From Suillus spraguei (taxonomy: Eukaryota > Basidiomycota > Agaricomycetes > Boletales > Suillaceae), in NCBI GenBank assembly GCA_016800925.1, contig JABCPU010000005.1, positions 186,001 to 250,000 on the forward strand: a DNA stretch of 64,000 bases, in the 5' to 3' direction. Both the position numbers and the translations under genes were made by a program. The notes beneath the pieces were generated by a model, which searched no databases, was not told the origin of the DNA, and saw only the letters and a list, made by a program, of their open reading frames with translations. Each line of letters begins with the position of its first letter. Within the stretch, counting starts at the first letter, position 1. Shown in pieces: positions 23,995-35,277 of the stretch.

Positions 23995-24593
23995 ATGACG
24001 GAACGTGAACAAAATTCCAGCACCCCAAACAACATCCCTCACTTCGCAATCAGCACATGGGAAAATCGTGATTCCCTGCGCACACTTACCGCGCTTGTCG
24101 ACAGCGCGCCAGTCCTTGATGCTCGGGTTCTAGAGACAGAACGACTCCTCGACCGCGCTGCTGCCATTATGGCCGGGTTGCTACCTGATCTGCGCGAAAC
24201 GTGTTTGATGCGCGAGCAACTGGAGTTCTCTTATTTCGAGAAAATGAAGATCAAGAAGGAACTATGGGATGGAACCGCGCAGCTGGACAGGGAGCCCCGG
24301 AGGTATAGGATCAGATGGCTGAAAGTAGAGAGGAAGAAGGCGCGCGTGGCGAAGTGGGAGCAGGCAAATAAATCCAACAGAGATAATGATCTCTCTGACT
24401 CGGATTACTCAAAATACTCGTAAGTTTTGTTGACGAAGGTCTCCATCCTGCATGCTGACCGCTTCGCAGAACTAAATCTGATTCTGAGGGGACATTATGG
24501 TCCACAGATGAAAGTGTGAAGCCCTCAAGTCGCAAGAGATCGCGAAATGAAGAGTCGGGGAAGAGGAAGAGAGCGAAGAAAGATACCACTTAA
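23995..24593 (+). CDS. Uncharacterised basic, helical protein
   Basis: Two exons, 23995-24419 and 24470-24593, joined by a 50-nt intron with a GTAAGT donor and CGCAG acceptor. The splice changes a stop-terminated frame into one that continues for 40 more residues, which supports the model. Product 182 aa. Residues about 30-130 are helical and rich in Leu, Arg, Glu and Lys (VLDARVLETERLLDRAAAIM, LREQ-type heptads, then KVERKKARVAKWEQ). The C-terminus is Ser/Asp-rich followed by a basic cluster (SSRKRSRNEE, GKRKRAKKD) that looks like a nuclear-localisation signal. I do not recognise a family. A nuclear protein with a coiled-coil segment is the most that can be said. Confidence 0.6.
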
Positions 24594-25715
24594 CCCGAAG
24601 TTTCTTATGCCTTGCGTTGTCTCCCAACATATCTCTCATCTCACTACCCTAGTAAAATCCACTAAATATACAATCGTACTTAAAACAAGTGATAACGAGC
24701 GCTCAAGCAATCGACTCAACTGACTGGGAACTCGACGTGTTCAGATTTCATCTATTGGTCTGTAGGTAAGAGAGAAATAGATTATCGTGCGACTCTTTGA
24801 CGTGGTTATAAAAATCATCCAGAAAGACATGATGTAAATGTGGTGCTTGGTCGAAGGTCACGAGTGCCAACACAGGCCGCAGAGCTTTACGCCAACTTGA
24901 ATGCTGACAGCTCTTCGATCCAACTGTGATGTTTTTCCATTATCTATGGACTGGGTTTCATCAAGAAGGCTATTCCGGATGTATTGTGGAAGGCCAATTG
25001 CGGCTGTCACGCGAGGCTCGCATCAGTTGTGCTAGCAAAGTGGGGCCTACCAGTTCTTTTGCATCTGCATTTGCTCGCTTTAGCTTTCGAGTTCTGGTTA
25101 CTGAACAAGGACATAACGAGACTGAAGTGAGGTCGCGACTCATGAATTACCGAGTTGCTTTCATCAGCCCCTCCATTGACTCAGAAGTCCTTGCACTGTT
25201 GTTCAGCTGACCCAGCCGGTCTGTACCCTCTGCATCCCATGAAAGCACACTTTTGAGATAGCTGGAACCTATCTCAATTCTCAATGTTCTGTACTCTGAC
25301 AACACTGATTAGCACAGAGCAAGTATTAGACACTTTACGATAGAAGAGCAGCTAGTACTGACCGGGACCACTGGCCGTAGTTGACGCGGCAATGACGCCT
25401 AATGACGCCCACCACTTTATGTAATGAGCTTCTCGTGAGTCACATTAGGTCACGCCGTGCGCTTAAAGAGAGAAAAAAAATCAAGACATTGCTAGTTCCT
25501 CAGCTCACAAATTGCACAATTAGTCCTTCGCTGCCAAATTTTCTACTGAGCCGCGAGAGCGTGTATGATTTTCACTCAAAACACACGCGACGAGTACGTC
25601 TTCGATCTCTGATTACTGAAGCTGAGGTTGTATTAAAATTTGTGCTTCACATAGCTACCTCAGTGACCTCGTTTTTTCACTCATTGCTTGAAGACCTTCC
25701 GCTGTATAGAACAGG
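24594..25715. other. Intergenic upstream of the carbamoyl-phosphate synthase gene
   Basis: Open frames at 24926-25210 and 25402-25731 lack recognisable motifs and no splice pattern links them. The second runs into the start codon of the next gene and is probably 5' UTR/promoter. No conserved upstream ORF of the fungal arginine-attenuator type was recognised. Confidence 0.4.
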
Positions 25716-28700
25716 ATGGCCCTTCCAATAAGGTCATCTGTTTTCCGTCAAATTTTTCGATGTAAAAATATTGGGGCTCGCTCTTTTCACTACACCCCAC
25801 AACGCGCACTTTTCTGTCCCACAAATGCCTTGCGAGCAGTAGCTGCACCAGCAGTCGGCTCATATGTACCCAAGGATGGCGAACATGTCCTTAACTCGCC
25901 ATCGGAGATTGCTCGCAGAATTTCTGCCAAGGTTCTTCCCAAGCTTCCTCGTCCAGACGTCAAAAAAGTTGTCATCGTCGGCAGCGGTGGCCTCAGCATC
26001 GGTCAAGCCGGCGAGTTTGATTACTCGGGCTCACAGGCACTCAAAGCTTTGCGCGAAGAAGGCGTCGATGCTGTTCTCATCAACCCTAACATCGCAACCT
26101 GGCAGACGTCTCATGAACTGGCATCTGAAGTTTACTTTCTTCCCATCACTGCTGACTATGTTGCATATGTATTGGAGAAAGAGCGTCCCGATGGTATCCT
26201 TCTAACCTTCGGAGGTCAAAGTGCCCTCAACGTCGGTATTGAACTGGACAAAATGGGCGTCCTTGAACGCCTGGGCATTAAAGTCCTCGGAACTCCTATC
26301 CGCACTCTTGAAGTGTCTGAAGACCGTGAACTTTTCGTGCAAGCTCTTAAAGGTACTTCTAATCGTTCTTTTTTGGTTCATCAATCTGACATCTTTTTCT
26401 TTTATCAGAAATCGATATTCCAGTCGCACAGTCCACAGCTGTATCTACTGTCAATGCTGCTTTGGATGCAGCAGAGAAAATCGGTTATCCCGTCATCCTT
26501 CGGTCTGCATTCACTCTTGGTGGTCTCGGTTCCGGTTTTGCCAATAACCCTGACGAGCTTCGTGATCTCTCTGCAAAGAGTTTAAGTCTGTCCCCTCAAG
26601 TTTTGATTGAGCGGAGTATGAAGGGTTGGAAAGAGCTTGAATATGAAGTTGTTCGTGATGGTGCTGATGTAGGTTAATTTCCACTCTATTGTGCGTTCTG
26701 AAGTTGAGTGCATATGTGCTTATTAGAACACGATCATCTGCTGCAATATGGAGAACTTCGATCCTCTCGGTACACACACTGGCGATTCGATTGTTGTTGC
26801 ACCGTCTCAGACTCTCCCGGACGATGAATACCACATGCTTCGCAGCGCTGCTATCAAGGTCATTAGGCATCTCGGTGTTGTCGGCGAGTGTAACATTCAG
26901 TATGCGCTCAATCCCATGTCCAAAGAATACTGTGTCATTGAGGTTAATGCCCGGTATGTTTATGATTCTTTTCACATTTTTCCATGCCTAACACGACTTT
27001 TCTCAGTCTAAGTCGCTCAAGTGCCCTTGCGTCTAAAGCTACTGGTTATCCGCTCGCCTACACTGCTGCTAAAATTGCCCTCGGACATACCCTTCCAGAA
27101 CTGCCCAATGCAGTGACTAAGACAACTACAGCTTGCTTCGAGCCTTCTCTGGATTATATCGTCACCAAGATACCCAAGTGGGATCTCGCAAAGTTTTCAT
27201 CGCAGGTCAACCGCGAAGTTGGGTCTTCAATGAAAAGTGTTGGGGAGGTCATGGCCATTGGTCGCACATTCGAAGAGAGTTTGCAAAAGGCTATTCGCCA
27301 GGTCGACCCGCGGTGGAAAGGCTTCGAGGCATATGTTCAACCTGAGGACCTTGACCGTGCTCTGTCGAAACCCACGGATATGCGACTATTCGCCATCGCT
27401 TATGCGATGTACAACAAGAATTACACTGTTGACCAACTCCATGACTTGACCAAGATCGACAAGGTGAGAAGTTCGTTCACGACCGATTGTCACTGTATTC
27501 ATATCCGTCGCTAGTGGTTTCTCTACAAGATAGACAATATCGTTCACACGAGCAGGGCTATCAAGACAGTTGGCTCCATCGAAGAAATAGACCACGAACT
27601 CATGAAGCAAGCCAAACGCATGGGCTTCTCAGATGGGCAGATCGCCGACCTTGTTGCCTCGACTGAAGATATTGTCCGCGCTCACCGCAAGTCCCTTGGC
27701 GTCACCCCCTTCGTCAAACGTATCGATACCCTAGCTGCTGAATATCCTGCACACACGAACTATCTCTATACGACGTACAATGCTTCTGAGCACGACGTTG
27801 AGTTCGATGAGCATGGTACCATGGTTCTTGGAAGCGGTGTATATCGCATTGGCAGCTCAGTTGAATTCGACTGGTGTGCAGTTACATGCGCACGGAAACT
27901 GAGGGATATGGGCAAGCGTACGATCATGATCAACTACAACCCCGAAACGGTATCAACAGACTTCGATGAGGCTGATAGGCTTTATTTCGAAGAGCTTGGC
28001 TACGAACGTGTTATGGACATCTATGAGCTTGAGCAGTCTCAGGGTGTCATCGTCAGTGTTGGTGGTGAGTCTAGAACTACCGAGAGGCATTGTAGAGAGA
28101 TTGATGTCATGAGCTAGGCCAACTTCCCCAGAACATTGCGCTTCGTCTCAAACAGGATGGTGTCAAGGTTCTTGGTACTGACCCAGAAAAAATTGACACC
28201 GCCGAAGACCGCCACAAGTTCTCCTCTGTCTTGGATAGCATTGGTGTTGATCAACCTCAGTGGTGTGAGGTTACGAACTTGGGAGCCGCGAAAGCCTTCG
28301 CTGAGAAAGTTGGGTATGCATCCTTTTAGTTATAGACCAAGCCCACTTGTCTAATCTCTCTATTTAGCTACCCGGTCCTCATCCGGCCGTCATACGTTCT
28401 GTCCGGTGCTGCCATGAACGTTGTCTACGAAGAGTCATCCCTGGAGTACAATCTTTCCGCTGCTGCTTCTGTTTCTCCCTTGCACCCTGTCGTAATCACG
28501 AAGTTTATCGATAATGCGCAAGAGATCGATGTCGACGCTGTCGCACACAAGGGCAAGCTTCTCGTTCACGCTGTCTCTGAGCATGTTGAAAATGCTGGTG
28601 TACACTCGGGCGATGCCACGCTTGTCCTTCCTCCCTTCTCGTTGACGGAGACGGATATGGCGCGCTTGAGGAGTATCGCGGAGAAGGTTGCTGCTGCATT

Positions 28701-29597
28701 CGATATTTCTGGACCCTATAACATGCAGATCATCAAGAAGCCTGCCGACGGGCCCAATGACGAGCCCCAGCTCAAAGTGATTGAGTGCAACCTGCGGGCA
28801 TCGCGGTCGTTCCCCTTCGTGTCGAAGGTCCTTGGCCATAACTTTATTGAGACCGCAGCGGCAGCTATTATGGACCATGATGTTCCAGAGCCTGTTGATC
28901 TCATGAAGCAGACACGCGACTATACTTCGATCAAGGTTGCTCAGTTCTCCTGGACTCGACTAGGAGGTGCAGATCCCTTCCTTGGTGTGGGTGAGTATTG
29001 TTCGCTTGTGGTCGATCCTTGGATTCATTTTGTTGATTATCGGTTTAGAGATGGCTAGTACTGGTGAAGTTGCCAGTTTCGGCGTAGACATTCATGAGGC
29101 ATATTGGGCGTCGCTGCTCAGTACGACAGGATTCAAAGTTCCCCGCCTCAACTCTGGCGTCCTTATCGGTGGAGATATCACCAAGCCTGAAATGGCCACT
29201 GTTGCCAAAAAGCTCCTTCATCTCGGTTTCAAGCTCTACTGCTCCTCACCCGAGGTCGAAGCGTATCTCAATAACCTCCCCTATGTTACCGCGAAGCGCA
29301 TCTTCTTCCCCAAGACTGACAAGCGCAAGCTGCGTGAGGTGTTCGACGAGTATGAGATCCAGTGTGTTATAAACCTCGCAAAAGCACGCGGCACCGGCTT
29401 CACTGACGAGGACTATGTTGCACGGAGAAACGCTGTGGACTTTGGACTGCCGTTGCTTAATAACGCCCGTTGTGCACAGCTGTGGGTGGAAGCACTCGAA
29501 AAAAAAAATTGCCCAGGGTGGGCTGACGAAGTATACCGAGGGTAAGATACCCCCAGAGGTGCGATCATGGCGAGAGTTCGTTGGCTGGCGGGCATGA
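25716..29597 (+). CDS. Carbamoyl-phosphate synthase, arginine-specific, large chain, mitochondrial
   Basis: Makes carbamoyl phosphate from bicarbonate, ATP and glutamine-derived ammonia for arginine synthesis, with a separate small glutaminase chain. Eight exons: 25716-26352, 26409-26668, 26727-26953, 27007-27463, 27515-28064, 28118-28313, 28368-28990 and 29049 onward, all GT-AG and in phase. The N-terminus is a mitochondrial presequence ([18 protein letters not shown], Arg-rich, no acids). The first synthetase half shows [41 protein letters not shown] and [20 protein letters not shown]. The second shows [46 protein letters not shown] and the C-terminal MGS-like domain. No aspartate transcarbamylase domain follows, so it is the arginine, not the pyrimidine, enzyme. 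Near 29499-29508 a run of ten A shifts the frame: uncorrected, it ends at 29545; the conserved C-terminus ([17 protein letters not shown]) reads on to 29597. Confidence 0.96.
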
Positions 29598-29755
29598 ACA
29601 CATGAAATACAAGTGGTTTGTAATATAACAACATGTACAGATGGGAGTATGGGCCGTGTTATCTAAGTTCTCTGTTACTCTCCTGATATCGAACATGTAA
29701 ATCCTCTATACGTTGGGGTCTTCAAATTGTACAATATACAATCATAACGCTGGTA

Positions 29756-32011
29756 TCAGACTTCCGGTCCGCATAACTCGTCGATGTTAAGCTCTTGAGG
29801 AACAACTGACGGTCGCTCGCCGCTGGGAGGTTTCACCTCTCGGTGGACAGCAAATCGTGCTGCGAGTTCAGGGTCTAGCTTGTTTTCTATAACGTCGACC
29901 ACAAGCCTCCCTAAGATAGGCAGGAACTGTTGAGTGACATCAGTTCTTGTTCTCGAATTTAGTTAAAGAGTGCCCTTCCACAAAGCAAAACGTGACGACA
30001 CATCCATCATCACTGTATAGTGGAAGAGGGAAAGAAAAGTCAAGGTAGAATATACCTTGAACGCATGTCCACTTCCGCTGGTGGCCAGGACCAGTCCCGA
30101 ATCGTCGGGATAGCGTCCAATGACCCAATTACCATCTGGTGAATCGTTATACCTGCTCAAATAATCAGTACTGCACCCAAGCATTTATATCAAGGGATTT
30201 GGACAAATGAGCTTGATTTGAGGCATGGTGTTAGTGGAGCAGAAGCAGAGATCCATGCCTTCAAAGCTCGTCGCACACGCGGCGTTACCTTCCGACTATC
30301 GTAATGTGACCAATATTCGCCAGACCATTGAACCCAACCGTTCGCAAATCCACCGCATCCTTGAGTTCAATCACAAAGAGAAGAACAATTCCAATCCAGC
30401 GTTTTCTCCCCATCAGGAACACGAAAACAAGGAACTTTGACGAACCGCAGAAGAATGCAAACTCACCAACACAGCCTTGTCCCACTGAATGGTTTCTCGG
30501 CAAGCGCAGGGTATACACTTCCCAGCTGGACCCTTAGCTCCTTCAGGACCGACCGTGGTATCCACAAGCCGTTGTCTGGGTCAGAGACGATGGTGCGCGG
30601 GGTCGATATGGTGGATCCAGGAACTACGTAGGTGTGCCCAGCAGCATGGATTGCAAATTTGACAACGTTACGATGTGTTGGCTATAAGAAATTTAATCAA
30701 CGTCAATTACGATGAATAAAGTTGACCAGTCGACTGGTAAGGAAAAACTAGGAAGAATAGCCTGATAGAATCTGAGAAGACAAGAGTGCCAGAATGTGCT
30801 AGTTATTCAGAGCCTTCAGCTGAACGTTAGTGGCGCGGCAGTGGTAAGGATTTCTGCACACGTGTGCTCCCAAACGTTCAAGATAACAGACATAATGTGT
30901 CAAACATATGGGTCAAATCACACGTGTAGCAGATAAATGAGGAGTCGACCATTTAAAGAACATTCTTGAAGAAACTTGGAAAAATGATAACTCACTGGGA
31001 AAACATAGAAACCGGTTCTAAAATCAAGTACGACAGGTGTCTTGCGATATTCCTCTGCCTCCTCCGGTGTCAGTTGAATCGTTGCTACACTTTGACTTTT
31101 GAAATAATTGACATGCAAAAAAGCACAAGTAGTATCGCATCAGATTGAGCCAAGCACCAGAAACCTTGCCTACTTACCCAGTGGCAAGACACCTTCCAGA
31201 TAGGTTTAACGATGGGAATACACTCGCAGTCCACGAACCAAGAGCAAGGACCACTACATTGGCCTCGTATTCAGAATCGTCGGCACAGCGCACACCTTTA
31301 GTTTGTCCACGCTCGTCTTTGACCAATTCTTTAACTACCTTGCCAGGCAAGACATTGACACCACGTTTCTTCACATGTTCCGAGAGGAGCTCGACTGCAC
31401 GTTCAGCCTCCGCCCAACCACCATCATGGTTGATGTAGTTTGTAGAAGAAGCGTCCAACGACGTGAATGTCCCCAGTCTACCAGACTTGCGAAGTTCCAA
31501 AGGAAACTGTGCTCTGACGGACGCAGGACTATCTAAGCGCTCGACCTTGGCGCCGTGTTGGAGATCGTTGATAATCGACTGTTCATGTATGCGTCACCGA
31601 AGTTGAGGACACCGCACCTGTAGTATTTGATACTATCATCATCCACTCTGAGTGAGAAAAATGAGACAGACTCATGGTAACAGTTTTGCCACATATCATT
31701 ACGCCATCCTTCGATCGCCTGGCGCGCAAGCCGCGTGTATTCTGGATCGCCGTAAGAAGAACGAACCACTTGGTACTGAAGGTAAGCTATTCGATATTGT
31801 AAAGCGGCTCTGGAAACAACAAAACACCTTTGTTCATGTCAGTACTCGCTGCATCAACCGCAGGCAGATGTTCAGCACGATCGAGTACTGTCACACTGGT
31901 GTAGCCACGCTCGAGCAGGTGGTAAGCAGTGGACAGACCAAAAGCACCCGCGCCAACGATGACTACTGCAGGCTTCGGAGAGGATTCAGAAGTTGAGCTT
32001 GCCAGTGGCAT
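29756..32011 (-). CDS. FAD-dependent amino-acid/amine oxidase (sarcosine / fructosyl-amino-acid oxidase-like; one apparent frameshift)
   Basis: Flavoprotein of the DAO/MSOX family, which oxidises secondary amines such as sarcosine, pipecolate, saccharopine or fructosyl amino acids. The substrate is not decided by sequence. Seven exons: 31828-32011, 31672-31768, 31178-31617, 30996-31095, 30467-30681, 30056-30152 and 29756-29926. The N-terminal dinucleotide-binding motif VIVGAGAFGLSTAYHLLERG and VLDRAEHLP is intact. Then come ASTDMNKVVRSSYGDP, GWRNDMW, LALGSWTASVFP and TRLCWYNDSPDGNWVIGRYP with the Cys where family members bind FAD covalently. TSGSGHAFKFLPILGRLV closes the FAD site. Between 31578 and 31592 the frame slips by one: CGVLNFGDAYMN is in one frame, INDLQHGAKVERLDSP in another. 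The 31618-31671 intron is my best estimate, because its donor is weak. Confidence 0.85.
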
Positions 32012-35000
32012 GACTGACCATAGATAACCATGTGGCAACAGGCTATTGGGCTTAACAGCAATATTTGGTAGACTGCCTCCGTCGCGGTGGCCACTCGTGC
32101 AGCCCGAGCCTGGCTCCATGCGCAATCAACAAGGAGCGAGCTAGCACATCCGATAAGACTGGTATGATCCACCAAGAACATCGACTCCGAGTCAGATTTC
32201 AAGCTCATGCTATCGCTGGTACACTGTTCAAGTTGCACCAACGGGGACTGTAGTATGGCAACTCGGTATTACGTACTGGTACTACATAGCACCAACTTGA
32301 ATCTCACTGGTTGACACAACCTCCAAGCGTGCCTGCGACTGTGCTCAGTTAATTTTCAATCTAACATATTTTGCATTCTAATCGTGCTGCTGGCGGTCGT
32401 GATTTCCTGACGTTACATAACGGCAAAAACTCTGAAAGGAGGTTCGAATATTAGCCTCGAATGATGGCGGATATCAAGACAATTGGCACGCGTCTTGGTC
32501 TATCGATACTCCTCATTTAGTACATACTAGTTGCACACAATACTCGTCGACATCAAGAGACCGCACGACCTCGCCGGGGCGCAGGCAACTTCAAAATTTC
32601 AGACGAATCGTTTTGTCAAATCGAGGGTATTGTCAAGTATACCCACATTAACACTGTCTATAATTCCATCGTGACCATTCTTGGTTTCCAACACCGGATC
32701 CTCCGAGGCTAGATATCGGATCTCCACGAGGTTAACTCTCAAGGAAGACCGATATAACGGCGAATAGAACTGACACAACGACACTCGGATGTTGTCGATC
32801 CAGTCACGAACGTGCCTACTATGACACAAGATGTTAACACATGATGACTACAGCCAATGTCACTATACCATACTAGCACCTACACGTAGTCCTGGTAGTT
32901 CCGCCCGGAAAAATCATTTTACGACCCCGCAGAGTCGTTCAACTCGATCGATCGAGAAAAGGAGATCAAGATGGCACGCTTTGAAGATCAGAGTCCCATC
33001 ATAGAACCATGAGATATAGGAGCAGGCGGCCTCTTCATTCGACAGGTGATCACGAGAATGGAGTGCTTAATGGAACCTTGATTCCGGAACAAAGTCGATG
33101 AGTCAGATCAAAAGCTACGCCACTGTAGTAGTCCGATATGACGATAACACAGACGCATGCCAGTGAATCAGGACAAAATGCCCTCACGTGTATGGAGCAA
33201 ACAATACCTACTACACGTAAGCACCAAATAGTATGTCACACGATGTGACACTGACCGCAGGAACCAGAGCAGAATGCAGAATGGACGCACATATACTCGG
33301 ATAACGATAGGGGTCCTGCAGCATATGTACTCCGGCTCATCGTGGGTCAAGCTCAGGCTCGGTGATATGATCCAACTCAACCACTTTTGTGAGAATCCGA
33401 AAAGACGTTCTGAGAAATCGCTCACTTTTATGTCAACTTGATATTATCAGATGTAAATGGATTTCAAGCGAATCTCCTAGGTAACAGAAGACGGGTGAGA
33501 TCCGTCCGGCAGGTTAACATTGTGGATCAGTAGCACACGCCGCGGTCTGCATATTACCATGTCCTACCAGCGGCGAGGGAATAACTTTCTGCATGAATCG
33601 CCTCGAGGATGTAGAGTGTGAGTAGGATCAGCACAATTGCCACATGTGCCCTTTCCTTATGAGAAAAATTGTCCCTGCATTCATGATCTCGACAAGGGAA
33701 CATGACGCCAATATTTTCGGGTCCTATCAAACATATTTTTGAGTCCTGTCAAACATATTGTCGCCACTGGCTTACATGCAGCCTGAGAACCTCAAAATTT
33801 TAATAATAAACGCGGGTCCTGAAACAACAGATACTGAATAGCAGCTCTGAGATCCGTCCGGTTGACCGACAAGCCGATACACGGGTGCCGTCAGCACGCT
33901 TCAAGTATCGATACACACAGTTATCGCCGCAGGATGTGCCAAACCTTGTGCTGGATGAGGAAAGGCGAGTACTCGTGGTGGTATTGGTGAGGAAATCGCT
34001 AGAGCTAGATTGGAAAACCGTTTTTCAGCCAATAAAAATTCGAGTTTACACTAGTGTAATTGGACGAGCGGGCTCCTCAGAAAGGCTTGGTACCCATTTT
34101 GCTGGGATCGCTAAATCTTTCAGCTAAGAATCGTGTCGGAGCGGGACATAATTATTATTCGTCGACGCTTTGAGGAACACTTGGAGGGTGTATTAAGTCC
34201 CCATGGGGTAGGGGGGTTATATTATTTCGCTCCAGAAACCTATCAATTGAATTTGGCGTCAGTTGCTCTCGGAAAATTGAAACACACGAATGGATTAACC
34301 CAGACGCATAAGGACGGTGCTTCGAATGCAGTCACGTCTCATGGAACTTGCCTTGGAGTTTTTCCTGTGGGAAGTTCATCATCAGTGCCTCCGCCGCTTG
34401 CAGTTATTGGACAGCACGTGATGGATGGCTTCCAGAAACGTCCTAGAAGGCGCAGCAGAGGCAGGGGGGAAGTGTCCGGAGTGAATTAGACGTTGGAACC
34501 TTTGAAAGTCAATATTGCAGTTGGTTACTAGCCGCGGAAACTCACCATGACCCAACAGAGAAAAATGATTTGATTGTCACATACAATGATGAAGGGAAAG
34601 GATCTGGAGAGGTAGATATTGTAGCCGTCCTCAGATCCGACACTGGAAGCCTGGGAACACTCGGACAGCGTAGCCCATCGTGCAGACAGTAGTCGCTAAG
34701 TAGGACCGAGTCCGAGAGATCAATTGAACCTCTCGACCCCCCGAGTCTCATGCGACACTACCAGACTGACCCTTCAAGTCCCTTCAGAAGGTGAGAAAGC
34801 CTCATTGATATTATAGCAGCTTGATCGAAATATTCACTCACGATGGAGGATACAGTCGATCATTCTGTGGCCGTCACGTTTCACAAAATGTAAAGACACA
34901 TACGGTTCGGGTCGGTCAGTGCCATGCCTGTGGACTAGCACTTGCTTCTGCGCCTTCTCAATACCAGGAATCGAGAGACTCGAACGTCAAGAAACTCTAC

Positions 35001-35277
35001 TACACAAAGACGTATTCGAAATCTATCCGAGAGGCTTGTAATACATAATTTATACAGGGAATCCTTGAACAGTGTAGGAAAGAAATGCGCAGGGGCTAGT
35101 ATATATGCGTGCAAAGGAATAAGGGATGTCGATGATCAAATAAGTCTTATGAATATAAAACAAATATAAGGAGGATGACGATGCTATGGGTATCGATCGC
35201 CTCCGAATCTGCTCGGACCGTGACTCAGTATATGGGGACCTGGAAGTCAGCTTTCATGGAAGGACTGCGAAAGCCCC
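32012..35277. other. Intergenic, no recognisable gene
   Basis: Short frames only, including 33885-34127 and 34133-34489 on the plus strand, neither with a recognised domain. Contains a small two-unit tandem repeat near 33719-33760. Otherwise nothing supportable. Confidence 0.4.
33719..33760. repeat. Two-unit tandem repeat
   Basis: The unit GTCCTRTCAAACATATT occurs twice in a row, about 24 bp apart, separated by TTTGA. Too short to assign to a known repeat. Confidence 0.6.

Noticed and set aside
31618..31671. Intron removing the oxidase frame slip by using the GAACAG acceptor near 31582
   Set aside because: It would delete the conserved CGVLNFGDAY block, so a single-base slip is more likely.
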